Assembly: GCA_947495125.1 (NCBI GenBank)
Contig: CANLXL010000008.1
Coordinates: forward strand, 1-64,000
Direction: 5' to 3'
Source: an uncultured Flaviramulus sp.
GTDB lineage: Bacteria; Bacteroidota; Bacteroidia; Flavobacteriales; Flavobacteriaceae
DNA length: 64,000 nt
The translations under genes were made by a program, and so were the position numbers. Below are positions 45,069-54,512 of the stretch, one piece after another (position 1 is the first letter of the stretch; every line of letters begins with the position of its first letter). The notes under the pieces are model-generated. The model made no database searches. It was not told the origin of the DNA and saw only the letters and a program-made list of their open reading frames with translations.

Positions 45069-45905
45069 ATGAAAGCATTATTCGATATATCCAGTCTAAA
45101 GTGTAGTAAAATAGTGACTAATACCTATAGTACATCGTTTTCATTAGGGATAAAGTTATTTGCACCGTCTATTCGTCCGGCTATTTATGCTATCTACGGT
45201 TTTGTGCGTTATGCCGATGAGATTGTCGACTCTTTTGAAGACTATAAGCAAGAAGCCTTGTTTTACGATTTTGTAGATGATTATAAAAAATCTTTAGAAC
45301 GTAGAATAAGTTTGAACCCGATCATAAATTCATTTCAGGAAGTGGTGCATAAATATGATCTATATACTTATGCAGACGACTTTTTGAAACGTATGGAAGC
45401 CGATTTGGAAGTTACAGATTATACTACTAAAGAAGATTATGAAAACTATATTTATGGATCGGCCGATGTTGTTGGATTAATGTGTTTACGTGTTTTTGTT
45501 AATAATAATGAAGAGAAATTCAACGCTTTAAAACTATCAGCGAAGCATTTGGGATCTGCTTTTCAAAAAGTGAATTTTTTAAGAGACATTAAGGATGATA
45601 CTGAGAATTTAGGACGTTCCTACTTTCCTAATTTGGCTAACGCTACACTTAATGATACTAATAAGAAGGACATAATAATGGATATTGAAGAAGATTTTCA
45701 AGAGGCTTATAAAGGCGTTATTCAATTACCTATTGAAAGTAGGTTGGGCGTTTATATCGCTTATAGATATTATATAAAACTCCTGAAGAAACTAAAGAAA
45801 GCCGATTCTAAAAAAATACTGAACGGAAGGATAAGAATCTCAAACCCCATTAAGTTTTACATCTTAACAAAGTCATTAATAAGATATAAGTTAAATGCTT
45901 TTTAG
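45069..45905 (+). CDS. crtB: Phytoene synthase
   Basis: CrtB condenses two geranylgeranyl diphosphates into phytoene, the first committed carotenoid step. The 278-residue protein has both Mg-binding Asp motifs, DEIVD (50-54) and DIKDD (173-177), and the family patterns RPAIYAIYGFVRYAD and LGSAFQKVNFLRD. It begins 2 bp after crtI stops and is followed 46 bp later by crtZ, in one operon. Confidence 0.96.
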   Translation: MKALFDISSLKCSKIVTNTYSTSFSLGIKLFAPSIRPAIYAIYGFVRYADEIVDSFEDYKQEALFYDFVDDYKKSLERRISLNPIINSFQEVVHKYDLYTYADDFLKRMEADLEVTDYTTKEDYENYIYGSADVVGLMCLRVFVNNNEEKFNALKLSAKHLGSAFQKVNFLRDIKDDTENLGRSYFPNLANATLNDTNKKDIIMDIEEDFQEAYKGVIQLPIESRLGVYIAYRYYIKLLKKLKKADSKKILNGRIRISNPIKFYILTKSLIRYKLNAF

Positions 45906-45951
45906 ATTTTGAATAAAAATAATAACTTACAGCAAATAGTTGTTTCGAAGA

Positions 45952-46407
45952 ATGAAAATTTTAATATATCTAATAATTACGTTTTCAACATTTTCTTTAA
46001 TGGAGGTGGTGACCTGGTTAACACATAAATATGTTATGCATGGATTTTTATGGTATTTACATAAAGACCATCATCAACCAAAATATGCAAACATTTTTGA
46101 AAAGAACGATACATTTTTTATAATTTTTGCTATCCCGAGTATTGTTCTGTTTTATTTTGGAGTCGTTCCCGGTTTAAATTATTTGTTCTTTATTGGTCTG
46201 GGTATTCTTTTTTATGGAATAACCTACTTTTTAGTACATGATGTGCTGATTCACCAACGACTTAAATGGTTCAAAAATACCAAGAACAAGTATTTGTTAG
46301 CCCTGCGAAAAGCACATAAGGTGCATCATAAACATCTTAATAAACATCATGGGGAATGTTTTGGTATGTTATTTGTTCCAAAAAAATACCACGAACAATA
46401 TAAATAA
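45952..46407 (+). CDS. crtZ: Beta-carotene hydroxylase
   Basis: CrtZ is a membrane di-iron hydroxylase that adds the 3 and 3' hydroxyls of zeaxanthin. The 151-residue protein has the histidine clusters HKYVMH (25-30), HKDHH (37-41), a middle HDVLIH and C-terminal HKVHHKHLNKHHGECFG, together the full iron-binding set. The ATG at 45952 is preferred over a TTG 12 bp upstream. crtYcd starts 3 bp after its stop. Confidence 0.95.
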   Translation: MKILIYLIITFSTFSLMEVVTWLTHKYVMHGFLWYLHKDHHQPKYANIFEKNDTFFIIFAIPSIVLFYFGVVPGLNYLFFIGLGILFYGITYFLVHDVLIHQRLKWFKNTKNKYLLALRKAHKVHHKHLNKHHGECFGMLFVPKKYHEQYK

Positions 46408-46410
46408 CGG

Positions 46411-47109
46411 ATGATATCTTTTACCTATTTGTTTGTCAATTTAGCCTGTGTAATTGTTCCTTTTTTTGCCAGTTTTTATGTAAAACATGCCTTTTATAAA
46501 GATTGGAAACCATTTTTTAAAGCAAATATTATTGTTGCTGTTCTATTTATTATCTGGGACTATTATTTCACGAAAGAAGGCATTTGGGGTTTTAATAGTG
46601 ATTATCTATTAGGTATTTATTTAGGCAATTTGCCCATTGAGGAAATATTATTCTTCATTTGTATTCCTTATGCTTGTGTGTTTAGTTATTTTGCCTTTCA
46701 GTATATCATAAAAGAGAATCCTTTTCAGAAAGTACAATCGGTATTAACATATGTGCTTATGGCCTTGTTTTTTATAATTGCCATACTGAGTTTTAGTAAA
46801 TTATATACCTTCATTACGTTTTTGAGTACAAGCCTATTTTTAACGTTCTTAGCTTTTAATAAAGTTAACTTGTCCTATCATTACCTTAGTTATGCGTTTA
46901 TTTTACCATTTTTTCTACTGAGTAATGGGGTGTTAACCGGGAGTTTTCTTGTAGAACCTATAGTTTGGTACAATGATGCTGAAAACTTGGGGATTCGTTT
47001 GTTTAATATTCCTATAGAAGATACTATTTATGGGATGCTTCTTATTTTTATGAATATTGAATTGTATAACTACTTTAAATGTAAAAAAGAAAAAACCATT
47101 TGTAATTAG
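46411..47109 (+). CDS. Lycopene beta-cyclase, fused CrtYcd type
   Basis: This 232-residue membrane protein has about seven helices and two copies of the lycopene-cyclase-domain motif, PIEEILFF (75-82) and PIEDTIYG (201-208). These correspond to the c and d subunits of heterodimeric cyclases joined in one chain, as in flavobacteria and fungi. It would close both ends of lycopene to give beta-carotene, the substrate of CrtZ. It ends the crt operon: its stop codon lies inside a strong bidirectional terminator. Confidence 0.92.
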   Translation: MISFTYLFVNLACVIVPFFASFYVKHAFYKDWKPFFKANIIVAVLFIIWDYYFTKEGIWGFNSDYLLGIYLGNLPIEEILFFICIPYACVFSYFAFQYIIKENPFQKVQSVLTYVLMALFFIIAILSFSKLYTFITFLSTSLFLTFLAFNKVNLSYHYLSYAFILPFFLLSNGVLTGSFLVEPIVWYNDAENLGIRLFNIPIEDTIYGMLLIFMNIELYNYFKCKKEKTICN

Positions 47110-47126
47110 ATACAAATGGTTTTAAT
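47092..47126. terminator. Bidirectional terminator between the crt operon and clpX
   Basis: AAAACCATTTGTA, a 6-nt loop and TACAAATGGTTTT form a perfect 13-bp stem with A/T tracts on both sides. It would stop both the crt operon and the minus-strand clpX transcript. The crtYcd stop codon lies in the loop. Confidence 0.85.
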
Positions 47127-47153
47127 ATATACTATGCTAAAAATCAACAGATT

Positions 47154-48386
47154 CTAAGAAACAGCTTTTAGTTTCTTTAATGTTGTTTTAGTTAATTTAT
47201 CTTCAGCGTATACTTTGGTAACGTTTAATTTTTTATCATTACTGCTCGGTAGTTCGAACATAGCATCCGTTAAAATCTCTTCACATAGCGAACGCAAACC
47301 TCGCGCACCAAGTTTATATTCTATAGCCTTACCAACAATAAAATTTAGAGCGCCATCGGTGATCGTGAAATCTATTTCATCCATAGCAAATAATTTTTTG
47401 TATTGCTTGATGATGGCATTCTTCGGTTCGGTAAGAATGGCTCTTAGTGTATCGGCATCCAAAGGATTCATATATGTGAGTACAGGTAATCTTCCGATGA
47501 TCTCCGGGATTAGACCAAAGTCTTTTAAATCCTTAGGTATAATATATTGCAGCAAATTATCCTGATCAACAACGTCATCTGATATAGAAGCACTATAACC
47601 AACGGCCTGCATGTTTAATCGTTTGGAAATAACGCGATCGATACCATCAAAAGCTCCACCGGCGATAAATAAGATATTTTCTGTATTAACTTCAATGAAC
47701 TTCTGATCCGGGTGCTTACGACCCCCTTTTGGTGGAACATTAACAACAGTACCTTCTAATAATTTTAAAAGTGCCTGTTGAACGCCTTCTCCGGATACGT
47801 CTCGAGTAATGGATGGATTATCACTTTTTCGGGCAATTTTATCTATTTCATCTATAAAAACGATACCCTTTTCAGCCTTTTCAAGGTTGTAATCGGCAGC
47901 CTGTAATAAACGGGTTAAAATACTTTCAACGTCTTCACCTACATAACCAGCCTCAGTTAAAACCGTAGCATCAACAATGGCCAATGGTACATTTAACATT
48001 CTGGCAACCGTTTTTGCCATTAACGTTTTTCCCGTTCCGGTTTGACCCACCATAATGATATTAGACTTTTGAATCTCAATGTCATCTTTTGTTACGGGTT
48101 GCAATAAACGCTTATAATGATTATATACAGCGACAGACATGACTTTTTTAGTCATCCCTTGTCCTATAATGTATTCATCAAGAAACGCTTTTATTTGCTG
48201 AGGTTTGCGAAGCTTCAACTCCGCAGATAAATCATTACTGTCACTTTGTTTAGATTCTTCAAGTACAATACCATGTGCCTGCTCAATACAGCGATCGCAT
48301 ATATGAGCATCTAAACCGGCTATTAATAAATTCGTTTCAGGCTTTTTGCGTCCACAAAACGAACATTCTAATTCTTCCTTTGCCAT
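47154..48386 (-). CDS. clpX: ATP-dependent Clp protease ATP-binding subunit ClpX
   Basis: ClpX is the hexameric AAA+ unfoldase that feeds substrates to ClpP. The 410-residue protein has the N-terminal zinc-binding domain with Cys8, Cys11, Cys30 and Cys33, Walker A GQTGTGKT (114-121), Walker [12 protein letters not shown], the RKSDN loop, and the ClpP-docking IGR-type loop (PEIIGRLPV). It lies 73 bp downstream of clpP on the same strand, the standard order. Confidence 0.98.
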   Translation of the reverse strand: MAKEELECSFCGRKKPETNLLIAGLDAHICDRCIEQAHGIVLEESKQSDSNDLSAELKLRKPQQIKAFLDEYIIGQGMTKKVMSVAVYNHYKRLLQPVTKDDIEIQKSNIIMVGQTGTGKTLMAKTVARMLNVPLAIVDATVLTEAGYVGEDVESILTRLLQAADYNLEKAEKGIVFIDEIDKIARKSDNPSITRDVSGEGVQQALLKLLEGTVVNVPPKGGRKHPDQKFIEVNTENILFIAGGAFDGIDRVISKRLNMQAVGYSASISDDVVDQDNLLQYIIPKDLKDFGLIPEIIGRLPVLTYMNPLDADTLRAILTEPKNAIIKQYKKLFAMDEIDFTITDGALNFIVGKAIEYKLGARGLRSLCEEILTDAMFELPSSNDKKLNVTKVYAEDKLTKTTLKKLKAVS

Positions 48387-48459
48387 TAATCTTATGTTTT
48401 AGGAGGTGAGAATACATATAAATCCCTCAATAACAATCTCTAAAGTTACAAATTTTTAT

Positions 48460-49134
48460 CTAATTACGTGCTAAAATTTCGTCGATCATACCATATTCCT
48501 TGGCTTTATCGGCTTTCATCCAATAATCTCTATCACTATCAGCATACACTTTGTCGTAGTCCTGACCCGAATGCTTACTAATAATTTTATAAAGTTCTTC
48601 TTTCAAAATAAGAATTTCACGCGCTGTAATTTCAATATCACTGGCTTGTCCTTGGGCACCACCTAGGGGTTGGTGAATCATCACTCTGGAGTGCGTTAAG
48701 CCACTGCGTTTTCCTTTGGTTCCAGCACAAAGCAATACAGCTCCCATTGATGCTGCCATACCGGTGCAAATTGTCGCCACGTCTGGTTTGATAAACTGCA
48801 TGGTGTCATAAATACCCAAGCCTGCATAAACACTTCCTCCGGGAGAATTAATATAGATTTGAATATCTTTTGAAGCATCTGTACTTTCTAAAAATAGAAG
48901 TTGTGCTTGTATGATATTAGCGACTTGGTCGTTAATTGCTGTACCCAAAAAAATGATGCGATCCATCATTAAACGAGAGAATACGTCAAAAATAGCAATA
49001 TTCATTTGGCGCTCTTCAATTATGTTTGGTGTTAAACCTGTAGGGTACATACTACTTACTATTTTATTGTAATACGTGCTACTTATGCCTTGATCTTTTA
49101 TGGCGAATTTTTCAAATTCTTTTGCGTAATCCAT
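48460..49134 (-). CDS. clpP: ATP-dependent Clp protease proteolytic subunit ClpP
   Basis: ClpP forms the tetradecameric serine protease chamber. The 224-residue protein has the catalytic triad Ser129 (GMAASMGA), His154 (MIHQPLGG) and Asp203 (DSDRDYW), with the same spacing as in E. coli. The N-terminal 30 residues before the mature body are likely a propeptide. It precedes clpX. A terminator upstream (49215-49251) separates it from tig, so it should have its own promoter. Confidence 0.98.
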   Translation of the reverse strand: MDYAKEFEKFAIKDQGISSTYYNKIVSSMYPTGLTPNIIEERQMNIAIFDVFSRLMMDRIIFLGTAINDQVANIIQAQLLFLESTDASKDIQIYINSPGGSVYAGLGIYDTMQFIKPDVATICTGMAASMGAVLLCAGTKGKRSGLTHSRVMIHQPLGGAQGQASDIEITAREILILKEELYKIISKHSGQDYDKVYADSDRDYWMKADKAKEYGMIDEILARN

Positions 49135-49214
49135 AGTTTTTCTAATATTTAATTCACTAAATCATTGATTCTCATTAAGATGAATTAGTAAAGTTTTTTG
49201 TATTTGTGTTTTTA

Positions 49215-49251
49215 ATAAAAAAAGCGCTTAAACCCACAGATTTAAGCGCTT
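49215..49251 (-). terminator. Rho-independent terminator of tig (minus strand)
   Basis: AAGCGCTTAAA, an 8-nt loop and TTTAAGCGCTT form a perfect 11-bp stem. Read on the minus strand it is followed by a run of T residues. It lies 93 bp past the tig stop. Confidence 0.85.
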
Positions 49252-49343
49252 AAATATAAGGAATTATTCTTAACCTTTCCGGCTTCACATTTGAAATAAT
49301 ATGAAACGATTTTACCTTATAACGGGAAAGGAATTATTGAGTT

Positions 49344-50672
49344 TTATTTATCGCCATAAACCTCTTTTACAAAGTTTTCATAGCTTAATTCTTTAACTTT
49401 AATATTTGCTTTTTCTTTATATAAGCCGATTAGTTTTTGACTTATTAATTGTTCTGAAATCCGGCGTGCTTCATCTTGATTTGATAATACTCTAGCAGCG
49501 ATATCGTCTAATTCTTTATCAGATGGATCTAATTGACCAAATTGCGCCATTTGACCTTTAATCATTTCTCTGGCGTGATTTTTAATATCATCCATAGTAA
49601 CCTGAATGTTATTATCTTCAATTAATTTTCCCTCAATGAGCTGGTAACGTAAGCTTTTTTCAGATTTCTCGTATTCTTCTTTAGCTTCGTCTAATTCCAA
49701 AGGCTTCTCACCAGAGGTTTGCATCCATTTCTGTAAAAACTCGGCAGGCAAATCAAACTTTGTGTTTTCAACCAAATATTCTGTAACATCATTTAAAAGC
49801 TTTTGGTCAGCTTGTTGTACAAACTGCTTTTCAGCATCTTCCTTAATTTTAGTTTTTAATTCTGTTACGGTAGTAACCGCATCTTTTCCAAAAAGCTTGT
49901 CGAATAACTCCTGGTCTAAATCGGCTAGCTCACGTTTGTTAACTTCGGTAACGGTGAATGTTACTTGAATATCCAAACCATGGGCTGCATCATGTTCAAT
50001 TTTTAAAGCATGTATTAATTCGTGATCATCGCTGTAAAGACCTTTTGTTTTTAACGAAATGACGTCTCCTATTTTGGAGCCTACAAATTTTTTGGCTGTG
50101 GTCTTTCCTTTAAACTTATCTAAAGTTAAGGTCACAGTGTTATCTATGTCTTGTTCTTCGTTCTTATAAGTACCGGTAATCTCACTATCATTTTCAATAA
50201 TGTCTTGAGACACTAATTTTCCGTATTGTTTTTGAATACGTTCAATTTGTTCATCAATCATTTTATCATCAGCAATAATATTATATTGCGTGATGGCTTT
50301 TTTACTTTTTAAGTTGACTTCAAATTCCGGAGCTAAACCAAGTTCAAATTCAAAAGAAAACCCTTCGGCATTCCAATCGATATCATCTTGGGGTTTTGGC
50401 AATGGCTGTCCTAAAACATCCAACTTCTCTTCGGTTAGGTATTTGTTCAATGCATCCTGTAATAGTTTGTTGACTTCATCAACTAAAACAGCTTTGCCGT
50501 ATTGTTTTTTAACCATTCCCATAGGTACATGCCCTTTTCTGAAACCAGGAATATTTGCAGTTTTACGGTAATCGGATAAGATTTTTTCTACTTTGTCGCT
50601 GTAATCTTCTTTAGCGATATCTACTTTCACGACAGCATTTAATGCATCAACGTTTTCTCTTGTAATATTCAT
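49344..50672 (-). CDS. tig: Trigger factor
   Basis: Trigger factor is the ribosome-bound chaperone for nascent chains. The 442-residue protein has the N-terminal ribosome-binding domain with the signature IPGFRKGHVPMGMVKKQYG (residues 39-57, near the GFRxGxxP loop), a central PPIase-like part that appears degenerate, and a C-terminal helical domain. The E. coli protein is about 430 residues. It sits upstream of clpP and clpX, the conserved tig-clpP-clpX order. It has a strong promoter at 50759-50789 and its own terminator. Confidence 0.96.
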   Translation of the reverse strand: MNITRENVDALNAVVKVDIAKEDYSDKVEKILSDYRKTANIPGFRKGHVPMGMVKKQYGKAVLVDEVNKLLQDALNKYLTEEKLDVLGQPLPKPQDDIDWNAEGFSFEFELGLAPEFEVNLKSKKAITQYNIIADDKMIDEQIERIQKQYGKLVSQDIIENDSEITGTYKNEEQDIDNTVTLTLDKFKGKTTAKKFVGSKIGDVISLKTKGLYSDDHELIHALKIEHDAAHGLDIQVTFTVTEVNKRELADLDQELFDKLFGKDAVTTVTELKTKIKEDAEKQFVQQADQKLLNDVTEYLVENTKFDLPAEFLQKWMQTSGEKPLELDEAKEEYEKSEKSLRYQLIEGKLIEDNNIQVTMDDIKNHAREMIKGQMAQFGQLDPSDKELDDIAARVLSNQDEARRISEQLISQKLIGLYKEKANIKVKELSYENFVKEVYGDK

Positions 50673-50758
50673 TGTAAATGATATATAGCCTTTTATTTGG
50701 CATTTAACAAAAAGGTTTCTTTTTAAAACCTATAAATTATGTAACTAAAATTGGGATG

Positions 50759-50789
50759 CAAAAGTATAATATTTTTACATCCTAACAAA
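50759..50789 (-). promoter_or_regulatory. Promoter of tig
   Basis: On the minus strand, TTTG (50786-50789), a 19-bp spacer and TACTTTTG (50759-50766) match the Bacteroidota consensus exactly. The tig start codon is 87 bp downstream. Confidence 0.75.
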
Positions 50790-50901
50790 GTTTTTAATCG
50801 CTTGATTTTATGTGATTTCCTTTGCTGTTTTAAAGTGTTTGCCCGTGTGTCTTGATTACCTTATTGTGTTTGAAAATATGGTTTTTATAGAGCAAATCTA
50901 T

Positions 50902-51255
50902 TTAACGCTTCTTTTTACTTTCTTTTAAAAGTGAATGAAGCAAAGATTGCAGAATGGAAAGTAGAATACTAAATAATATGGCAATCCAGATGCTGCTCAC
51001 GGAAAACCCATCGATCAAATTGCTTGCTAAAAGAATAATAAGCGCATTAATAATAAGTAAAAACAGACCCAGAGTTACAATCGTTATGGGCAGCGTTAAA
51101 AGTATTAAAACGGGTTTTACCAGAAGGTTTAAAACCGATAATACAATGGCAACAATGATGGCCGTAGTGTAATTGTCTACATGTACCCCGGATAGTACTT
51201 TTGACAGTATAACTACCGCGAGCGCGTTTAATAAAAGCTTAATAACAAGTTTCAT
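50902..51255 (-). CDS. Phage holin family (superfamily IV) small membrane protein
   Basis: This 117-residue protein is nearly all hydrophobic, with four predicted helices and the pattern NLLVKPVLILLTLPITIVTLGLF. It belongs to the Mycobacterium-phage-holin-like superfamily IV, which is widespread in chromosomes and usually has no link to prophages. Its role is unknown. No phage genes are nearby. The minus-strand gene stands between tig and the hydrolase-pdxJ pair, 33 bp after the hydrolase stop, so it may be the last gene of that operon. Confidence 0.85.
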   Translation of the reverse strand: MKLVIKLLLNALAVVILSKVLSGVHVDNYTTAIIVAIVLSVLNLLVKPVLILLTLPITIVTLGLFLLIINALIILLASNLIDGFSVSSIWIAILFSILLSILQSLLHSLLKESKKKR

Positions 51256-51288
51256 CTTTGATAATTTGATTAAAGATACAAATTATAT

Positions 51289-52053
51289 TTAGTCCACAAA
51301 TTTTAAGACTGCTTCAAAAAAATCCTTTGGGTTTTCCGCATGTAGCCAATGTCCGGAGTTAGCAATTGTTATAATTTCGGCTTTAGGAAAATGATTGGAA
51401 ATTATAGTTTCATCTTCAACACCTATATATTCAGAGCGATCACCTCTTAAAAACAAGCAGTCTTTATGGAACAAGTTTTGCGGAGGTAATGCTTCACCTA
51501 TTTCAGCAACTTCATGTTTTAAAACCTCTAAATTGATGCGCAACGCAAGTTTCCCCTTTTCAATCCAGTACAGGTTTTTTAGTAAAAACTGGCGGGTTCC
51601 AATATCTGGAACGTATGCACTTAAAGTTCTATCCGCTTCCCCTCGGGAAGTAATCGTATTGAAATCTAATGCACTTAATCCCTCTAAAATGGCCTCATGG
51701 TGAATGGGATAAAAACGTGGCGAAATATCGGCAATTAATAATTTTGAAACCAATTCGGGATGTTTGGTGGCAAACAACATGGCGGTTTTACCGCCCATGG
51801 AATGACCAAGTAAAACAATGTCCTTTAACCCATTTGTGTCGCAATAGTGTTTTAGGTCTTCCGCAAGAACATCATAATTAAAGGTGTCGTTCCAAAAACT
51901 GCGCCCATGGTTTCGTTGATCGATCAAATGCATCTGAAATCCTTTCTCGCTAAACTGACGCCCTAAGGTTTTCCAATTATCGCTCATTCCTAAAAAGCCA
52001 TGAAGTATAATAAAAGGTCGTCCTTTACCTATAATGTTGGCATGTAATATCAT
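51289..52053 (-). CDS. Alpha/beta fold hydrolase (YbfF-like esterase)
   Basis: This 254-residue serine hydrolase has an oxyanion region LHGFLGMSDNWKTLGRQFSE, the nucleophile elbow GHSMGG with Ser85, and a C-terminal catalytic His in NSGHWLHAENP. It resembles the E. coli YbfF group of small acyl-ester hydrolases. There is no signal peptide. Its start overlaps the pdxJ stop by four bases, so the two are translationally coupled. The physiological substrate is not known. Confidence 0.9.
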   Translation of the reverse strand: MILHANIIGKGRPFIILHGFLGMSDNWKTLGRQFSEKGFQMHLIDQRNHGRSFWNDTFNYDVLAEDLKHYCDTNGLKDIVLLGHSMGGKTAMLFATKHPELVSKLLIADISPRFYPIHHEAILEGLSALDFNTITSRGEADRTLSAYVPDIGTRQFLLKNLYWIEKGKLALRINLEVLKHEVAEIGEALPPQNLFHKDCLFLRGDRSEYIGVEDETIISNHFPKAEIITIANSGHWLHAENPKDFFEAVLKFVD

Positions 52054-52766
52054 TGTCTTAATTTATGAAGATACATCTGAATCACATTCTCTACACCCAA
52101 ATACAGACTTTCAGAAATTAAGGCATGCCCAATAGAAACTTCCAGTAAACCAGGAATATGGTCTTTAAAAAACTTAATATTGTCTAACGATAGATCGTGT
52201 CCGGCGTTAATGCCTAAGCCTAATGCGTTGGCCAGTTCGGCGCATTCTGTATAAGGTTTTATAGCGCCTTCATCGCCTAGGCCAAATCGATGCGCAAAGC
52301 CCTCGGTGTATAATTCGATTCTGTCGGTGCCCGTTTCTTTTGCCCCATCTATTTGCTCTAAAACCGGATCGACAAAAATGGAGGTTCTTATCCCATTTCG
52401 CTTAAATTCTTGTATAACGTCGACTAAAAAATCTTTATGCCGTATGGTATCCCAACCGGCGTTACTCGTTATCGCATCCTCTGCATCGGGAACTAAAGTG
52501 ACTTGTGTTGGTTTTACGGCTAAAACCAATTTCAAAAAAGAATCAATAGGATTCCCTTCAATATTATATTCGGTATAAACTACCCGTTTTAAATCTTTGG
52601 CATCCTGATAGCGAATATGTCGTTCGTCCGGCCTGGGGTGAATCGTTACTCCTTCCGCTCCAAAACGTTGTACATCTTTTGCAAATTGCAATACATTCGG
52701 AACATCACCTCCTCTTGAATTTCGTAAAGTTGCTATCTTATTAATATTTACACTTAACTTTGTCAT
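52050..52766 (-). CDS. pdxJ: Pyridoxine 5'-phosphate synthase
   Basis: PdxJ closes the pyridine ring of vitamin B6 from aminoacetone phosphate and deoxyxylulose phosphate. The 238-residue TIM barrel shows LSVNINKIATLRNSRGG, the phosphate and substrate loops VTIHPRPDERHI, and the late GINAGHDLSLDN and EVSIGHALISESLY. The length is standard. The downstream hydrolase overlaps by four bases. It is divergent from the CBS gene. Confidence 0.97.
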   Translation of the reverse strand: MTKLSVNINKIATLRNSRGGDVPNVLQFAKDVQRFGAEGVTIHPRPDERHIRYQDAKDLKRVVYTEYNIEGNPIDSFLKLVLAVKPTQVTLVPDAEDAITSNAGWDTIRHKDFLVDVIQEFKRNGIRTSIFVDPVLEQIDGAKETGTDRIELYTEGFAHRFGLGDEGAIKPYTECAELANALGLGINAGHDLSLDNIKFFKDHIPGLLEVSIGHALISESLYLGVENVIQMYLHKLRQ

Positions 52767-52856
52767 GTATCGGTTTTAAAAAGACAAAAATACAAAGTAG
52801 AACATGCTTATATACTTTTTTTTTGATTAATTTGCATACCTATTTCAGATAAGAAG

Positions 52857-53516
52857 ATGAGACTTTCAGAATATATTATAAATGATATAAAACCTTTAAA
52901 AATAGAAAGTAAGGTAAGTGATTTGCAACTGCTTTTTAATCAGTTATCCTATTCTCATATTCCTGTAAAAAATGAAGACGAAACGTTTTTGGGATGCTTT
53001 TTTGAAACCGATGCACATTGTTTTGAGGGTAATAAATTAATAAGCGAGTACACCTACGCGCTTGAAGATTTTTTTGTTAAAGAAGATACACTTTGGTTGG
53101 ATGTGTTAGAGGCTTTTGCGCAAAACTCTTCTAATATTATGCCTGTTTTGAGTAGAGATAATATGTACTTAGGCTATTATGAGCTCAATGATATAATAAG
53201 CCTTTTTAATGAATCGCCTTTTTTCTTTGAACCGGGGGGGATTTTAGTTGTTGAAAAGGGTACAAGTGATTATTCGTTTAGTGAAATGAGTCAAATAGTA
53301 GAATCTAACGATGGAAAGCTTTTAGGGGCTTTTGTATCAAAACTGAAAAATGATGTAACACAGATTACGCTTAAAATAGGAAATACAGGACTTAACGATA
53401 TTATTCAAACTTTTCGCAGATATAGTTATAATATTGTTTCCGGCCATGAAGAGGACAGCTATATTGAAAGCCTTAAAGATCGTTCAGATTATTTGAATAA
53501 ATATTTAAATATGTAA
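52857..53516 (+). CDS. CBS domain-containing protein
   Basis: This 219-residue protein has a CBS pair (about 5-125; VSDLQLLFNQLSYSHIPVKN, then NSSNIMPVLSRDNMYLGYY) and a C-terminal ACT-like region (about 130-215). It resembles AcuB-type proteins. CBS pairs usually bind adenine nucleotides and regulate partners. It is 12 bp upstream of nadK, in a block with DUF6089, uppS and bamA that I recall as conserved in Flavobacteriaceae. Its partner is unknown. Confidence 0.88.
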   Translation: MRLSEYIINDIKPLKIESKVSDLQLLFNQLSYSHIPVKNEDETFLGCFFETDAHCFEGNKLISEYTYALEDFFVKEDTLWLDVLEAFAQNSSNIMPVLSRDNMYLGYYELNDIISLFNESPFFFEPGGILVVEKGTSDYSFSEMSQIVESNDGKLLGAFVSKLKNDVTQITLKIGNTGLNDIIQTFRRYSYNIVSGHEEDSYIESLKDRSDYLNKYLNM

Positions 53517-53528
53517 TTGTTATACACT

Positions 53529-54413
53529 ATGAAAGTTGCAATTTTTGGACGTTTTTATAATAAAACTACTTCTGCTTCGGTCGAAACACTGTTTAATTAT
53601 CTGGTTAAGAAGGATGCAGATGCCTATATTGAAACAGAGTTTTACAATCTTATAAAAGATGAATCCCATAATATTAAGGATTTTGAAACTTTCAAGACAT
53701 TTGATGCGTTAGATGAATCTTTCGACTTACTTGTAAGTGTTGGCGGTGATGGAACTATTTTACGGGCTATTACATTTGTTAAAGATATTGGGATTCCCGT
53801 TATTGGTGTCAATACCGGGCGATTAGGGTTTTTAGCAACCATTCAAGTTGATGGTATAGAGCGTGCCATTCAAGACATTATTGATGGTAAATATAAAATT
53901 TCCGAACGTAGTTTGCTTTCTATCGAAACACTTCCTGAAAATGATGACATTACATCTTTAAATTTTGCGTTGAATGAGATTGCGGTAAGCAGAAAGAATA
54001 CGACTTCTATGATTACGGTCGAAACACATTTAGATGGTGAGTTTTTAACATCTTATTGGAGCGATGGCTTAATTGTTTCCACAGCCACAGGCTCAACAGG
54101 TTATTCTTTAAGCTGTGGTGGGCCTGTATTAACACCGGGAACAAATAGTTTTGTGTTAACACCTATAGCACCACATAATTTAAGTGCTCGTCCATTAATC
54201 ATTCCTGATTCTACCGAAATACAACTTAGAGTAAGCGGGAGAGAAGAGAATCATTTAGTGTCTTTAGACTCGAGAATTGCAACTCTTGATAACGGTACTA
54301 TTATTAAAATAAAAAAGGCTTCTTTTAAAATAAAAATGATAGATCTTTTAAATGAAAGCTTTCTGGTAACACTTCGTAAGAAGTTACTTTGGGGGGAAGA
54401 CAAGCGTAATTAG
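53529..54413 (+). CDS. nadK: NAD kinase
   Basis: NadK phosphorylates NAD to NADP. The 294-residue protein has the GGDGT motif (72-76) in VSVGGDGTILRA, the second family stretch PVIGVNTGRLGFLAT, and the Gly-rich STATGSTGYSLSCGG. ATG 53529 is preferred to a TTG 12 bp upstream because it starts directly at the first beta strand (MKVAIFGRF). It follows the CBS gene and precedes the DUF6089 gene. Confidence 0.97.
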   Translation: MKVAIFGRFYNKTTSASVETLFNYLVKKDADAYIETEFYNLIKDESHNIKDFETFKTFDALDESFDLLVSVGGDGTILRAITFVKDIGIPVIGVNTGRLGFLATIQVDGIERAIQDIIDGKYKISERSLLSIETLPENDDITSLNFALNEIAVSRKNTTSMITVETHLDGEFLTSYWSDGLIVSTATGSTGYSLSCGGPVLTPGTNSFVLTPIAPHNLSARPLIIPDSTEIQLRVSGREENHLVSLDSRIATLDNGTIIKIKKASFKIKMIDLLNESFLVTLRKKLLWGEDKRN

Positions 54414-54487
54414 GCAATATTTTAGTAGAAATACTGTTTTACACTCATACAATTTAGCTCAAATTATATTAGGCTAATCTTATTTAT

Positions 54488-54495
54488 TATATTTG
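54488..54495 (+). promoter_or_regulatory. Putative -7 box upstream of the DUF6089 gene
   Basis: TATATTTG matches TAnnTTTG and lies 17 bp before the ATG. No -33 TTTG is seen at the usual distance, so the assignment is tentative. Confidence 0.35.
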
Positions 54496-54512
54496 CAAAC
54501 TTTTGAATATTT

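Noticed and set aside
47215-47565. 116-codon plus-strand open frame inside clpX
   Set aside because: Antisense shadow of clpX with Ser-rich nonsense translation.
50902-51255. Holin-family gene as evidence of a prophage
   Set aside because: Superfamily IV holin-like proteins are common chromosomal genes, and no integrase, capsid, tail or lysis partner is nearby.
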